From positions 1 to 64,000 of the forward strand of contig NZ_CAUFUE010000003.1 in assembly GCF_959029255.1 (NCBI RefSeq): a stretch of DNA of 64,000 nucleotides, in the 5' to 3' direction. The notes under the pieces are model-generated. The model did no database searches, was not told the DNA's origin, and saw only the letters and a list, made by a program, of their open reading frames with translations. Source of the DNA: an uncultured Bacteroides sp. (lineage in GTDB: Bacteria > Bacteroidota > Bacteroidia > Bacteroidales > Bacteroidaceae). The position numbers and the translations under genes were made by a program. Shown here piece after piece: positions 24,524 to 34,352 of this stretch (positions are counted from its first letter, which is position 1; each line of letters begins with the position of its first letter).

Positions 24524-25554
24524 TTGATACGATTGAACAATGGTTTGATCGCATTTTCTGGCAGAAAATTCTCTGCTTTTTTTATACAATTTTCTTTTAG
24601 TCTAATTATCTTGTTGGGGTTGTTGACAATCTTATCTAGGATGTTTTCAAATTCTGAATTGGTATTAAAGTCATAACCTAATCCTGTTTCATCTTCGATA
24701 ACTACATCAGAATAGCTCTTCCATTTTGCAGATATTACAGGTACACCAGCTGCATACGAATCAATGATTGTCCCCGGGATTCCCTCGGTGTAATACTGAG
24801 TAGGAAAGAGTAGAGCAAAATAACCTGAAAGAATCTCAACACTTTTATCAAAAGGAGCATTACCTTTGTAGCAGATTGAGTCATCAAAATGTTTCTTTAG
24901 TTCAGTGAACCAAGTTTCGTCCTCCCCTGGATCTACAGGACCATAGATATCAAGCAAATAAACCTTACGGCCATATTTCCTGTTCAGTTTCATCACAAGT
25001 TCAACTGCAGTACCGACACCCTTTTTCTCTGTAACCCGTGAGAAGGTGACCAACTTATATGGTTCTGAGTAAATTGTTGGCAAATCCTCCTTTTTTTCAA
25101 TATCTAGAGACTTGCAGTTAGGCACCACACAAACATTATCAAATCCAAGTTTTTGCAATGCATTCATCATAGTTTGCGTTTCCACATAGATGCCAGAAAA
25201 CTGATGGAGTGCTTTAATAACCTCTGTTTTTCCGGGGAGGAGATCTTGAAGCCAACCACCAATAACAGAATAATGTAACCTACGGTGGAAAATCCTATTG
25301 AGTTTTGTCAGCAGTTTAGCCAGAACCACCAATCCGTTATGTGCAGGAAGAATGACAATATCCGTACAAGTCATCATTGCCCACACTAATTGAAACATCA
25401 TCAAAAATCTGCTATGCTTTGCTAACGTGTCTATTTTATAAATCTTACCATATTTTGCTTCCAAAGCATCTGCCAAGATACAGGTCTTAACCTCTTGCCC
25501 ACCTTTGGGTCCCCCCCACAGACGAAATGCTCCACACACACATATTTTAGCCAT
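24520..25554 (-). CDS. Glycosyltransferase, GT4-like
   Basis: A 344-residue GT-B type protein. The N-terminus ICVCGAFRLWGGPKGGQEVKT is glycine-rich as in donor-binding loops, the C-terminal domain has LVTFSRVTEKKGVGTAVELV and the region YTEGIPGTIIDSYAAGVPVI, which stands where the E-x7-E block is in GT4 enzymes but with Asp as second acid. It starts 2 bp after the epimerase-like gene and shares ATGA with the acyltransferase. Confidence 0.85.
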   Translation of the reverse strand: MAKICVCGAFRLWGGPKGGQEVKTCILADALEAKYGKIYKIDTLAKHSRFLMMFQLVWAMMTCTDIVILPAHNGLVVLAKLLTKLNRIFHRRLHYSVIGGWLQDLLPGKTEVIKALHQFSGIYVETQTMMNALQKLGFDNVCVVPNCKSLDIEKKEDLPTIYSEPYKLVTFSRVTEKKGVGTAVELVMKLNRKYGRKVYLLDIYGPVDPGEDETWFTELKKHFDDSICYKGNAPFDKSVEILSGYFALLFPTQYYTEGIPGTIIDSYAAGVPVISAKWKSYSDVVIEDETGLGYDFNTNSEFENILDKIVNNPNKIIRLKENCIKKAENFLPENAIKPLFNRIK

Positions 25555-25556
25555 AA

Positions 25557-26468
25557 TTACTCTCTGATCTTTTGAATAGCTTTAACTATGAAAGCCAATG
25601 ATTTGTAAAGAACATTTCTATATTGCTTCTCCCAACAATCTGCATATTCCTTAAATACTATATCTCCCGTTATATCATACATTGCTTGCATTTGAGCAAT
25701 GTGCAAGTTATGATAAAACGGGGATGCAAATTTACCATTGAGGTCATACAGACTCCAGTATGAATTTTTGAATCGAGGAAGAACTGCTAATAGACTTTTT
25801 CGTGATTTATCAAGCTTTGCTTTATATAGTCCTCTGTCTTTAATGGCTAAAACATAATCATAAAGCCCCCACCATGCAAAAATCCATCCGTTCATTACGA
25901 CTGGTTGGTTTGTGTACTCCCAGAAAACGACATCTTCACCAAAATATTCTGTAGTTCCTCCAACACGAAGGTCTGTAAGCATAAAGTCTATTGCTTTTTT
26001 TGCCGCTGCAAGGTATTTGCTATCTCCTGAATATATATACGCTCTAACCAAAACAGAGACTCCTTCTCCTTGTGCCATTGCGCCATAAGGAGCTTCTGGA
26101 TAAACGTGTGAAAAATTGTCCCACCTTCCTTCATCATCCAATTTATTTAGAGTCCATTCAGCACATTGTATAAATTTATTAATATACACTTCATTATTCT
26201 CGATTAACCACAAATCATAACACCCCAAAGCATACTGAAATATAGCTACAGGAAAATGTATACTTTGTCCATCAAGTTGCTTAATCAAAGGAAGGTCGTT
26301 GTTATTAAGGAAGCTTTTGTCTATAGTTACCTTTTCGGTTAAGTCATTGTAATAGCCTCTTATTTCGTTTTTACTATACACCTTCCCGATACTCTGATTG
26401 ACATGCTCAACACTTCTTCCTACGAGCATTTTTGCCCATCGTTGTATTTGTATAATATTTATTGCCAT
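25557..26468 (-). CDS. Glucuronyl C5-epimerase-like protein
   Basis: A 303-residue protein that matches the C-terminal catalytic domain of D-glucuronyl C5-epimerases as I know it. Shared marks are FPVAIFQYALGCYDL, MAQGEGVSVLVRAYIYSGD (family AQGxxxSxLxRAY), NGWIFAWWGLYDY, SLYDLNG and YHNLHIAQMQAMYDITGD. The heparan enzyme inverts C5 of glucuronate within a polymer to give iduronate. The locus also makes UDP-glucuronate (Ugd), which supports a uronate substrate. No signal peptide is evident, so it may act on lipid-linked units in the cytoplasm, unlike the animal enzyme. Epimerase activity is inference from similarity. Confidence 0.7.
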   Translation of the reverse strand: MAINIIQIQRWAKMLVGRSVEHVNQSIGKVYSKNEIRGYYNDLTEKVTIDKSFLNNNDLPLIKQLDGQSIHFPVAIFQYALGCYDLWLIENNEVYINKFIQCAEWTLNKLDDEGRWDNFSHVYPEAPYGAMAQGEGVSVLVRAYIYSGDSKYLAAAKKAIDFMLTDLRVGGTTEYFGEDVVFWEYTNQPVVMNGWIFAWWGLYDYVLAIKDRGLYKAKLDKSRKSLLAVLPRFKNSYWSLYDLNGKFASPFYHNLHIAQMQAMYDITGDIVFKEYADCWEKQYRNVLYKSLAFIVKAIQKIRE

Positions 26469-27547
26469 TTACTCATATAGATTTTGTCGTAACCTTCATA
26501 CATCTGTTCAGCCGAGAATTGTTTCGATCTATTTCGAGCATTCTTTCCTATTTGCTCTCGAAGGATATCGTCAATAATCAATTTTTTGATTGCGGATGCA
26601 AGATCGGTTGCTGTAGGTTGTATTAAAAGACCGGAAACACCATCCTCTATCATATCAGGAACACCACCGACAAACGATGCAATAATAGGCACACCACAGC
26701 CCATTGCCTCTACGAGTGTAACAGGCATACCTTCATAAAGAGAAGGTAATATAAAACAGTCTGCCTCCTTAAGGAAAGGATATACATTACTCTGAAGGCC
26801 AGAGAACTCAATCATATCGGTTAAATCTTTTTGCTTAACTTCCAGTTTCCAGCTCTCTTCATTACCAGCACCACCGATAAGATTAATATGAATATCAATT
26901 CCGTCTCTTTTGAGAATTTCTGCAGCTTCGATTATTGCACCATGATTTTTCTGAGGATTAAATCGTCCAATATGCACAATCCTAAATGGCTTTGAAGCAA
27001 CATAATCATTCTTAACAAGGCAACGGTATAAATCAGAACCATTATAAACGATAGGTGTCTGCGATTTTGTAATGTGATACTGATCCACTACAGTATTTTG
27101 AATGAGTGGACTAATACTTACAGGAACCACATTATTGAATTTATAAAACCAATAAGCCAGTTTCTTACGATATCCTTCAACCTCCTTAGATGCTATATTA
27201 TGAACTGTATGAATTCGAACCTTCACTCTTGCCAAAATAGCAGCGGGAATAGCATATTGCATTACATACCTATGAGTATGTACAATGTCAATACGATAAT
27301 CCTTCATCACACGATATAATTTTTGTATGACGGAAAGATCTAGTCCTTGTTTTTTTCCCAAATAGAGGATCTTAATACCTCTATCTTCCATCCTCTCTGT
27401 AATAGAAGAATGGAAGTCGAACAAACTTACAACAACTACATCATATTTACCAGAAGCCTGTAGTTGATAGCAAAGAGTCTCACACATTGTCTCTGCACCA
27501 GCAAGCCCAAATTCAGGCATTACTTGAAGGATTTTTACTTTATCCAT
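26459..27547 (-). CDS. Glycosyltransferase family 4
   Basis: A 362-residue GT-B enzyme with the N-terminal LQVMPEFGLAGAETMCETL glycine motif, HTHRYVMQYAIPAA, then IVHIGRFNPQKNHGAIIEA and PSLYEGMPVTLVEAMGCGVP in the C-terminal domain. Its stop overlaps the epimerase-like gene start by 10 bp and its start touches the stop of the polymerase gene, a sign of coupled translation. Confidence 0.92.
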   Translation of the reverse strand: MDKVKILQVMPEFGLAGAETMCETLCYQLQASGKYDVVVVSLFDFHSSITERMEDRGIKILYLGKKQGLDLSVIQKLYRVMKDYRIDIVHTHRYVMQYAIPAAILARVKVRIHTVHNIASKEVEGYRKKLAYWFYKFNNVVPVSISPLIQNTVVDQYHITKSQTPIVYNGSDLYRCLVKNDYVASKPFRIVHIGRFNPQKNHGAIIEAAEILKRDGIDIHINLIGGAGNEESWKLEVKQKDLTDMIEFSGLQSNVYPFLKEADCFILPSLYEGMPVTLVEAMGCGVPIIASFVGGVPDMIEDGVSGLLIQPTATDLASAIKKLIIDDILREQIGKNARNRSKQFSAEQMYEGYDKIYMSKWQ

Positions 27548-28608
27548 TAGAATAATAGTTTAAAGTCTTTAATCCACTCAGACATCGAACCACAAAAGAT
27601 TGATATTGCATTAAGTAGCAGGATTGCTCCGAAAAAACCGAATCTAAACACTTTATTTCGAATATTCTTCATAACAATTGGAACCATAATCATAACTGCA
27701 GGAGTGAAATATCGTACCAGTCTTCCTAACAAACTAAATGAGGTTCCAAAGAATGCCAAAATTGTTGAAAACAACAAAATAACCAACAGGAGACGATTGA
27801 TGCCTTCTTCAAAAACCTTTCCTTTAAAAATGTAAACAAACGATATTAAGTAAGCAGATCTCATAAGGAAGTCTGTCATATTCGATAGACCAGACTTTGT
27901 ACCAGTAATGTAATTATCATAAGAAAGACCTAAACTGTCATTTAACTGACCAAGAGATCTAAAGACGAAAACACATGCTGCTACCATTAACAGAATAGTT
28001 ATTGCAAGCTTCTTTTTATCCGATATTCCGTAGAGGAAGTATATAGGGAAGAATAAAACTGATGTCATATGCATTGAAAATGCAACCAAGCCAACAAAAC
28101 TGAATCTTTTCAGGTCTCTACTGATTATATATGGGTAAGCAAATAACCAAATAGCCATAGCAATATGCTGTCTCAACACAAAAAGAGACTGTGGAAATTC
28201 AGTAACCAGCAACAACAAGATAGGTACTGCATAATACGGAGAGTACCTTAAAAAGAACTTGTGATACGAAACCGCCCAAATTATTGCAATACTACAGAAC
28301 AGTAGCTGATAATTATTAGATACTTCTAAACATAATTTATTAAGAATCAAATAACCATATTCACTAACAACAATCGCTTCACCCTTCAAAACTTCTGACC
28401 AAGTCAATTCTTGGGTAAATTCGAAGATTCGTAGATAAGTATCTAAATCCGGAAGGCTGTTCGGATCAACAAATGTCCTCAACACAAAGATACCACCAAA
28501 TACTATCAGACAGTAAGCCTTTCTTTTAGTAGCAAATTTTCCAGGTAATCCAGAGATAATGAATGCAAGAAATATGCACCACACTAAATTCCATATAAGG
28601 ATTTGCAT
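27547..28608 (-). CDS. EpsG/Wzy-family polysaccharide polymerase
   Basis: A 353-residue membrane protein with about ten hydrophobic segments. The pattern RTFVDPNSLPDLDTYLRIFEF near residues 44-64 and VLRQHIAMAIWLFAYPYI near 143-160 matches the EpsG-type polymerase family, which joins repeat units at the periplasmic side in Wzx/Wzy systems. The flippase in the same locus supports this. It lies 2 bp before the upstream GT stop. Confidence 0.82.
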   Translation of the reverse strand: MQILIWNLVWCIFLAFIISGLPGKFATKRKAYCLIVFGGIFVLRTFVDPNSLPDLDTYLRIFEFTQELTWSEVLKGEAIVVSEYGYLILNKLCLEVSNNYQLLFCSIAIIWAVSYHKFFLRYSPYYAVPILLLLVTEFPQSLFVLRQHIAMAIWLFAYPYIISRDLKRFSFVGLVAFSMHMTSVLFFPIYFLYGISDKKKLAITILLMVAACVFVFRSLGQLNDSLGLSYDNYITGTKSGLSNMTDFLMRSAYLISFVYIFKGKVFEEGINRLLLVILLFSTILAFFGTSFSLLGRLVRYFTPAVMIMVPIVMKNIRNKVFRFGFFGAILLLNAISIFCGSMSEWIKDFKLLF

Positions 28609-28610
28609 AA

Positions 28611-29798
28611 CTATTTCAGGCAGGAATACATTCGCACAATATTTTCAGAGTCGATTTCCAAAGAGAAACTATTTATTGCATGTTGACGAATCTGTTCTCT
28701 ATTGCAGTTCTTAACATTATCAATCAAACGTTTCAAATTACATCCCTCTTCGAAGCAAATGATTGTATTATCTTCAATCATTGACTGCTCCACCCAACAA
28801 GCAGCAACTTTTGAGCTAATTACAGGAAGACCACATGCCATATATTCTGCAAGTTTTGTAGGGGAAGCCACTTGGTTCATCACAACATTATCTCTAAGTA
28901 GGAAAGCTACATCTGCAGCATTCAAATAATCCGATACCTTGTCAAATGGAGAAGACAAAGCAATTACATCATTTGACAAGTACTCCAGATTTAATTGCTT
29001 AAGCAACAGTTTGAGTGTATCTACCTCTCGTGTCAGGATTAAAAACTTACAGTCATCAACAATTTTGTGAGTATCTGCAAATATCATCAATGACTCCTCA
29101 ATCTTCTGCCACTTCATCAATCCGCCTACATATACAAAAACAAAGCTATTATCCGAAATGCCTAACTGCTTTCTTATCACAGATTTCTTATCCTCTTCTA
29201 GTTTGAACATTTTTGTATTTACTCCACACTTATAAACAAATACTCGTTCCTTATTGACTGAGTATTTCTTGGCTATATGTCTCTTCATCTCCTCCGATTG
29301 GCAGATTATATAATCTGCTTTCTTCGAAGTCAATGTTTCCAAACGAGTAATATAGTTCAAACGCCATTGCACAATATTGGGATTGTTATATGTATACTCT
29401 TCAGGAAGAGCTCCATGCATATCGGCAATATACTTGCAATTCAACAAATTTTTCATTTTCATTGCCGAATAACTTGTCGAATATTCGCCAACAATCATCT
29501 CTGGCCTATGTCTTAAATATATAAACAGAATGGCAATCGAAGTCCACAAATCACAAATCCACTGAATAAAGCTTGAATTTCCTGTAAAGGGAAGGAGTGG
29601 AACGTAATATTTACGCACCACATTATCTGTAAGATTGAAACGCCAAGTTTTCTTAACTAGTTTTCTATCTCTTAACGAATAGAATTCTACCTCTATACAC
29701 TTGTTTTTTGCGATATTGCAGATTTCATTGTCTATGTTTCGTATTCTCCTTATCTCACCAGAATTAGGATTTGAAGAATAATGAAAATGAATAATCAT
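28611..29798 (-). CDS. Glycosyltransferase, GT4-like
   Basis: A 395-residue GT-B type protein. The C-terminal domain shows VFVYVGGLMKWQKIEESL and the later VASPTKLAEYMACGLPVISS, characteristic of GT4 enzymes. The N-terminus starts MIIHFHYSSNPNSGEIRRI, less glycine-rich than usual. It follows the deacetylase-like gene by 2 bp. Linkage and donor unknown. Confidence 0.85.
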   Translation of the reverse strand: MIIHFHYSSNPNSGEIRRIRNIDNEICNIAKNKCIEVEFYSLRDRKLVKKTWRFNLTDNVVRKYYVPLLPFTGNSSFIQWICDLWTSIAILFIYLRHRPEMIVGEYSTSYSAMKMKNLLNCKYIADMHGALPEEYTYNNPNIVQWRLNYITRLETLTSKKADYIICQSEEMKRHIAKKYSVNKERVFVYKCGVNTKMFKLEEDKKSVIRKQLGISDNSFVFVYVGGLMKWQKIEESLMIFADTHKIVDDCKFLILTREVDTLKLLLKQLNLEYLSNDVIALSSPFDKVSDYLNAADVAFLLRDNVVMNQVASPTKLAEYMACGLPVISSKVAACWVEQSMIEDNTIICFEEGCNLKRLIDNVKNCNREQIRQHAINSFSLEIDSENIVRMYSCLK

Positions 29799-29800
29799 AA

Positions 29801-30796
29801 TTACAGTAAGTCTTTATAAGTTATTGAAGTACAGAGGCACTCCAACGCTTTTATACTTTTGTTCGTCATATCTGTTTGATCTTTAGGATGCTGTATGAAG
29901 CACAACAAATCCCTGTCTTTATACATGTTAATAACGATTGGTATGCTGTATGGACTAAGGTAGAGCGAAAGCATTTTCAAATCATTATCCATCTTATAGC
30001 TTTCATCGCACGGATTGTTATCGTTGCTTCTATGATGTGTTCCGTCTGTAAGGTACTCGCAATTGTTAGTTAGCAACTGATACAATCTCTCAATAACTTT
30101 CACTACAAATGGGCGTTTCAAAGGTGTAATTGGGATCTCAAGGAATTCCCCGGCTGGATCTTCCTTACACACATCGTTGCTAAAATAGTAGATAGAAGAA
30201 TCTGACATTACTCTAAAATCATAAAAGGAGTTGGTATGCTTTGCACAAAATCCTTTGCAAGGCGATGAATCAATCTTGATTCCCGCTTTTTGGAATCCTT
30301 TCTTCAGTTTGTCAAAAGGTTGTACTGCCCATCCACCTGCTCTGAAGGCAACAATCTTGTACTCTGAATCAACTTCACGTGCGATGTTTGTGAGAAGATT
30401 TGTTCCCTCCACAAACATACCTACAATCTCCTGCTCAGAAAAGCTATTGAGACTGTAGTGACGAAACTCGGAGAAGTCCCATGTACCATCGCCTTTATAT
30501 TTGGCATCTACCCAATGAGGGTGGATATGCAATTCGATACGGTGGCCTCGGTAAACCATATCCTTAAGTTGATCAATGATGAGTTGATGGTCTGCTAAGG
30601 TACGTTCTGTATTCGCTTCTTTCAAATACTTTAGCATCTGCCAATCTACGAAGAAGTTACCCTTAAAGCCTACGGAATCCATTGCATCAAGCAGGAGGTT
30701 AGTAGGTTCTATCAAGGACTTCAAAACCGTCCCTGACCTATCGCCAAAGAACAGCTCGTAGTCGTATGAGAGGATGATTTTTTTCTTCTGAAACAT
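29801..30796 (-). CDS. Polysaccharide deacetylase-like protein (WalW type)
   Basis: A 331-residue cytoplasmic protein with a NodB-like start (IILSYDYELFFGDRSG, where the Asp pair corresponds to the catalytic base and metal ligand) and HRIELHIHPHWVDAKY, the His-rich metal motif. FRAGGWAVQPF is the next conserved block. This matches proteins of polysaccharide clusters called WalW in some O-antigen loci. It may N-deacetylate a sugar; activity is not certain. A 224-bp gap with no recognisable feature separates it from the flippase upstream. Confidence 0.7.
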   Translation of the reverse strand: MFQKKKIILSYDYELFFGDRSGTVLKSLIEPTNLLLDAMDSVGFKGNFFVDWQMLKYLKEANTERTLADHQLIIDQLKDMVYRGHRIELHIHPHWVDAKYKGDGTWDFSEFRHYSLNSFSEQEIVGMFVEGTNLLTNIAREVDSEYKIVAFRAGGWAVQPFDKLKKGFQKAGIKIDSSPCKGFCAKHTNSFYDFRVMSDSSIYYFSNDVCKEDPAGEFLEIPITPLKRPFVVKVIERLYQLLTNNCEYLTDGTHHRSNDNNPCDESYKMDNDLKMLSLYLSPYSIPIVINMYKDRDLLCFIQHPKDQTDMTNKSIKALECLCTSITYKDLL

Positions 30797-31020
30797 AAAC
30801 TTATCTGTTACCTGTAAGAATAGGCATTATAGGCTTAAACAATTTATTTAATACGTAGTAATAAACTGTAGATATTCCATATGAGTATTAAAATTCTCCC
30901 CATTCACACAACTAGCAAACCTTACAGGCGTACAGTGGTTAATGATGACCAACAGCAACAGAAATGGGCGCAAGTTGGATATAACTGTCAATTTGCTTGA
31001 GTTCATTATTGTTTGTGTTT

Positions 31021-32451
31021 TCAGAATTTCTTTTTAATAATAACTATTACTTCTTTCAATGATTCATTTGTCGTTATTATTGATAGACCTATATAGCATA
31101 CAAAAAACACAAATCCTCCAACAAAGAATTGTATGTACATATTATCAAAGCTATAGACAGGAATTGAAGCAACGAGTACCCCTATGATACCCAATACCAA
31201 GCTAGGGGTAAAGTCTTTTATCTGTTCCCAGATAGATACTCCGATTAGTTTTTTTGTATATACAGAGTTTAGCACCATAGCCAATAGTCCGTAGCTTGCC
31301 TTACCAACACAAAGGCCTATTAGTCCAAAAGGCACAGATACTATAAGAATCAGGAAGGCAGTAACCTTTTTGATCACCTCCAGTTTGAGAGCTAGATCTG
31401 CTCTACCTTTAACATAAATCAGATTGCGGTTTATGCAGCTAATATGTTCTAACAAAAAACCACAGCAAAGAATTTGCATAAGCACAATGATATCTGCCCA
31501 TTTTTCTGTAAGAAGAATCAGCACCAAAGGTTTTGCAAGAACGAGCAGGACAAACAACAAGGGCATTATTATATAGCTGGACAAAGATATATATTTGCGA
31601 TAAACAGAAACCAATTGGCGTTCATCGCTTATTTTGCTCATGATTGGAAATGTGACACGCGAAAAAACCTCAATACAAGTGTATGCTGGCATCGAAGTAA
31701 ACTGTTCGGCACGTGAGTAATAACCCAACTGAACTGGAGTGCAGAATTTTCCGATTATTATAGGATAGAGATTGGCGTAAATTCTATCAATGATACTGGC
31801 TACCATTAAGCGCATACCGAATGGAAACAAACGGCGAAATGATGATACATCGAAAAAGCATACAGGTTTCCATCTCTGAGTGATAGTATACATACCGGTC
31901 ATCATAACTGCAGAAGTTAAATATTGTCCTACCAGAGCCCATACTCCGAACCCCTTATAAGCAAGTATAATACCTACTGCACCTGAGAATAATGCTGAAA
32001 TGACAGTGACCTTAGCAATAGCCTTAAAATTGACATCAACAGTCATTCGCACTTTATGTATAGCAGAGAATGAAAATATAATGATTCCCAGAGTCTGAAC
32101 CCTCAGATATAATGTAACATCGTTATTGTAAAACGACGATATATAAGGAGCCGCAAAGAACAAAATAAGGTAACAGCATACAGACAGCAAAACATTGAAC
32201 GTGAATATTGTCGAATAATCACGTTCAGTCTTATTTTTGTCCTGAATCAGTGTTGTAGCAAAGCCTCCGTCTATGAATACCTGCGATATTGTGATGAACA
32301 CAAAGATGATGGCAACGACGCCATAATCCTTAGGCATAAGAAGGCGGGCCATTATGACACTAATTACAAATTGGGTCACCTTTGTTGATGCAGACTCTAC
32401 GAAGGACCATATTACTCCCTTTACAGATTTGCTTTTAAGATCTTCTGCCAT
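31021..32451 (-). CDS. Wzx-type repeat-unit flippase (MOP/PST family)
   Basis: A 476-residue membrane protein with about 12-14 helices. The N-terminus KGVIWSFVESASTKVTQFVISVIMARLL and GFATTLIQDKNKTERDYSTIF are classical for the Wzx/RfbX polysaccharide transporters. It would move undecaprenyl-linked repeat units to the periplasm, where the EpsG-like polymerase acts. It lies 6 bp after the LicD gene. Confidence 0.93.
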   Translation of the reverse strand: MAEDLKSKSVKGVIWSFVESASTKVTQFVISVIMARLLMPKDYGVVAIIFVFITISQVFIDGGFATTLIQDKNKTERDYSTIFTFNVLLSVCCYLILFFAAPYISSFYNNDVTLYLRVQTLGIIIFSFSAIHKVRMTVDVNFKAIAKVTVISALFSGAVGIILAYKGFGVWALVGQYLTSAVMMTGMYTITQRWKPVCFFDVSSFRRLFPFGMRLMVASIIDRIYANLYPIIIGKFCTPVQLGYYSRAEQFTSMPAYTCIEVFSRVTFPIMSKISDERQLVSVYRKYISLSSYIIMPLLFVLLVLAKPLVLILLTEKWADIIVLMQILCCGFLLEHISCINRNLIYVKGRADLALKLEVIKKVTAFLILIVSVPFGLIGLCVGKASYGLLAMVLNSVYTKKLIGVSIWEQIKDFTPSLVLGIIGVLVASIPVYSFDNMYIQFFVGGFVFFVCYIGLSIITTNESLKEVIVIIKKKF

Positions 32452-32457
32452 ATCAAG

Positions 32458-33198
32458 TTAGCATCTTCCTACTTTTATAATTTGTTCCCAAAAGTTACTT
32501 TCTTTACAAAACTCTATAGGAATACTCCTGAAATTGCGTTCGTAAAGCGGTGTCTGATAAACGTTAGGATCAGCATGCGCATTTTTCTTTGGCGTCATAA
32601 AATCCTCACCATAGAGAGTCTTCAAGATTTCTACTGAATTACATGGAATTTTAATTTTCTTATTTCTGAACTTCCAAGTCATAGTTGAAGTTTCATAGGG
32701 CACAACAACATCCTTTGCTCTAAAGAGATTCATATTACTTGAAAACAACCAGTCATATCCCGTAATAGCCAATGGGAGAAAAATGTGCGATTGTGACTCT
32801 GCATTTATATATGAGAAATAAATATCACATGTTAACCCTTTGAACTTCATAGGCAGTTGGCATCCTTTAAAATCAGAAGCAACAAAGATATTACTGAACT
32901 CAAATCCGTGTTTTTTCAAAGAAATCAGAAGATTATCTGACAAGCTTCTGATATCAAGCGTCATATCAATATCATCATCATGAGGGATAAAATCATTATT
33001 TCTGTATATTCCTAACAAAGTACCAAACATAGGAACAAAATTGATGCTAAGTTCGCTAGCTACATCGTAATAAGCTTGTAATGCTTCATCACCAATGTCC
33101 TGTAGTAATGCACACGCCTTTTTTATTTTTCTCTCTTTTTTTATCTTATCTATTCCAGTAAATTCTAAAATGGAATGAATAAATGTTTTTGCAATCAT
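32458..33198 (-). CDS. LicD/fukutin-like phospho- or phosphonosugar transferase
   Basis: A 246-residue LicD-family protein with the defining FGTLLGIYRNND followed by PHDDDIDM, whose acids bind metal. LicD proteins transfer phosphocholine from CDP-choline to sugars in other bacteria. Here it lies directly after the three phosphonate genes (8 bp from the dehydrogenase), so its likely donor is a CMP-phosphonate and its product a phosphonate ester on the capsule. The substrate switch is inference from context, consistent with reported pairing of nucleotidyl-activated phosphonates and LicD proteins. Confidence 0.85.
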   Translation of the reverse strand: MIAKTFIHSILEFTGIDKIKKERKIKKACALLQDIGDEALQAYYDVASELSINFVPMFGTLLGIYRNNDFIPHDDDIDMTLDIRSLSDNLLISLKKHGFEFSNIFVASDFKGCQLPMKFKGLTCDIYFSYINAESQSHIFLPLAITGYDWLFSSNMNLFRAKDVVVPYETSTMTWKFRNKKIKIPCNSVEILKTLYGEDFMTPKKNAHADPNVYQTPLYERNFRSIPIEFCKESNFWEQIIKVGRC

Positions 33199-33206
33199 AT
33201 CAATTA

Positions 33207-34340
33207 TTACTTTACTATGATGTTATACAGTAGGCGTACAGAATTTTTGTCAAGCACAATAGGATTATTCTTAAGCCTTGTTGTGTTTATTGAGTTTGTC
33301 AGTATTTGTATTGAAGCATTGCGTTCGTTATCAACTGGATTTACTAATACTAATTTTGACAACATGTCCTTAAATTTACTTATTGCTTCTTGTGTTGTAT
33401 CACAATTCATTGCCTTAGCTATATCATTGAATATACAAATAAGATGTTCTGTTCCTCTTGTATCTACACAATAGTTCTTGTGATACAAATTATCAAGCAT
33501 ATATTTCCATATAACAGGTAAACACACTGCTACTGCATGCCCATGAGGGAATCCATAAAGAGAAGTAATCTTGTAGCTCATGGCATGGGCAGCTGTGGTT
33601 TGAGTGATGTTGATGGCGCGACCGCTGTAGTTAGCTCCCAACATGATATTGGCAGCTGCCTGATCATCGTTCTCAAAGATATACTTCTCCCAGTTCTGTA
33701 TGATGAGTTCAATCGTCTTCCGACTGTACTCATAACTTTCTTCAGTCGAGTTGACTGACCACCAAGATTCGATACCTTGGCAGAGGGCATCCATCATAGT
33801 GCACTTCTTCTGATACTGAGGAAGCGACTTCAGAACAGATGGCTCCAAAAAGGCGTAATTTGGTAGAATGCCATCGTTTGTGACGGTCTGCTTTGCTCCC
33901 TCGTAATACATAACAGCATTGTGTGTGCTTTCACTACCGGTTCCCGCAGTGGTTGGAATGGCGATAAAAGGAATTTTAGCGCCATCAATTTCTACACGTA
34001 TATTCACCAAAGGAGGAATGATTGCGTCATTTCCCTCTTTGGCCAATACTGCAAGTTTGATACATTTTGCCACATCTATCGGACTACCGCCTCCGATAGC
34101 CAGAATACCATCGCAAGCCTCTGATTTGAATAGTTCAATGCCTTTACTTATCTGTTCATACAATGGATTAGGCGTAAATTCGGTGAAATAAATCCTCTCG
34201 ATATCCAGCGACTTAATCATATCCTTGAAATTGAGCGATTGATAAGAATGAGAACCGGTAACAATGAATAACTTCTTGCTACCACTCTCATTCAATATCA
34301 GAGGCAATTTATTGATTCCCTGAATGATATTCTGCTGCAT
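33207..34340 (-). CDS. Iron-type alcohol dehydrogenase, probable phosphonoacetaldehyde reductase
   Basis: A 377-residue group III (iron-containing) alcohol dehydrogenase. The NAD(P)-binding GGGSPIDVAK (about 82-91), IPTTAGTGSESTHNAV, and the metal His block GFPHGHAVAVCLP are all present. It sits between phosphonopyruvate decarboxylase and LicD, exactly where B. fragilis PSB-type loci would have an aminotransferase making 2-aminoethylphosphonate. A dehydrogenase here predicts reduction of phosphonoacetaldehyde to 2-hydroxyethylphosphonate. The family is known for such roles in phosphonate pathways; the direction is inferred from context. Confidence 0.85.
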   Translation of the reverse strand: MQQNIIQGINKLPLILNESGSKKLFIVTGSHSYQSLNFKDMIKSLDIERIYFTEFTPNPLYEQISKGIELFKSEACDGILAIGGGSPIDVAKCIKLAVLAKEGNDAIIPPLVNIRVEIDGAKIPFIAIPTTAGTGSESTHNAVMYYEGAKQTVTNDGILPNYAFLEPSVLKSLPQYQKKCTMMDALCQGIESWWSVNSTEESYEYSRKTIELIIQNWEKYIFENDDQAAANIMLGANYSGRAINITQTTAAHAMSYKITSLYGFPHGHAVAVCLPVIWKYMLDNLYHKNYCVDTRGTEHLICIFNDIAKAMNCDTTQEAISKFKDMLSKLVLVNPVDNERNASIQILTNSINTTRLKNNPIVLDKNSVRLLYNIIVK

Positions 34341-34352
34341 AACTTAGTTCAG

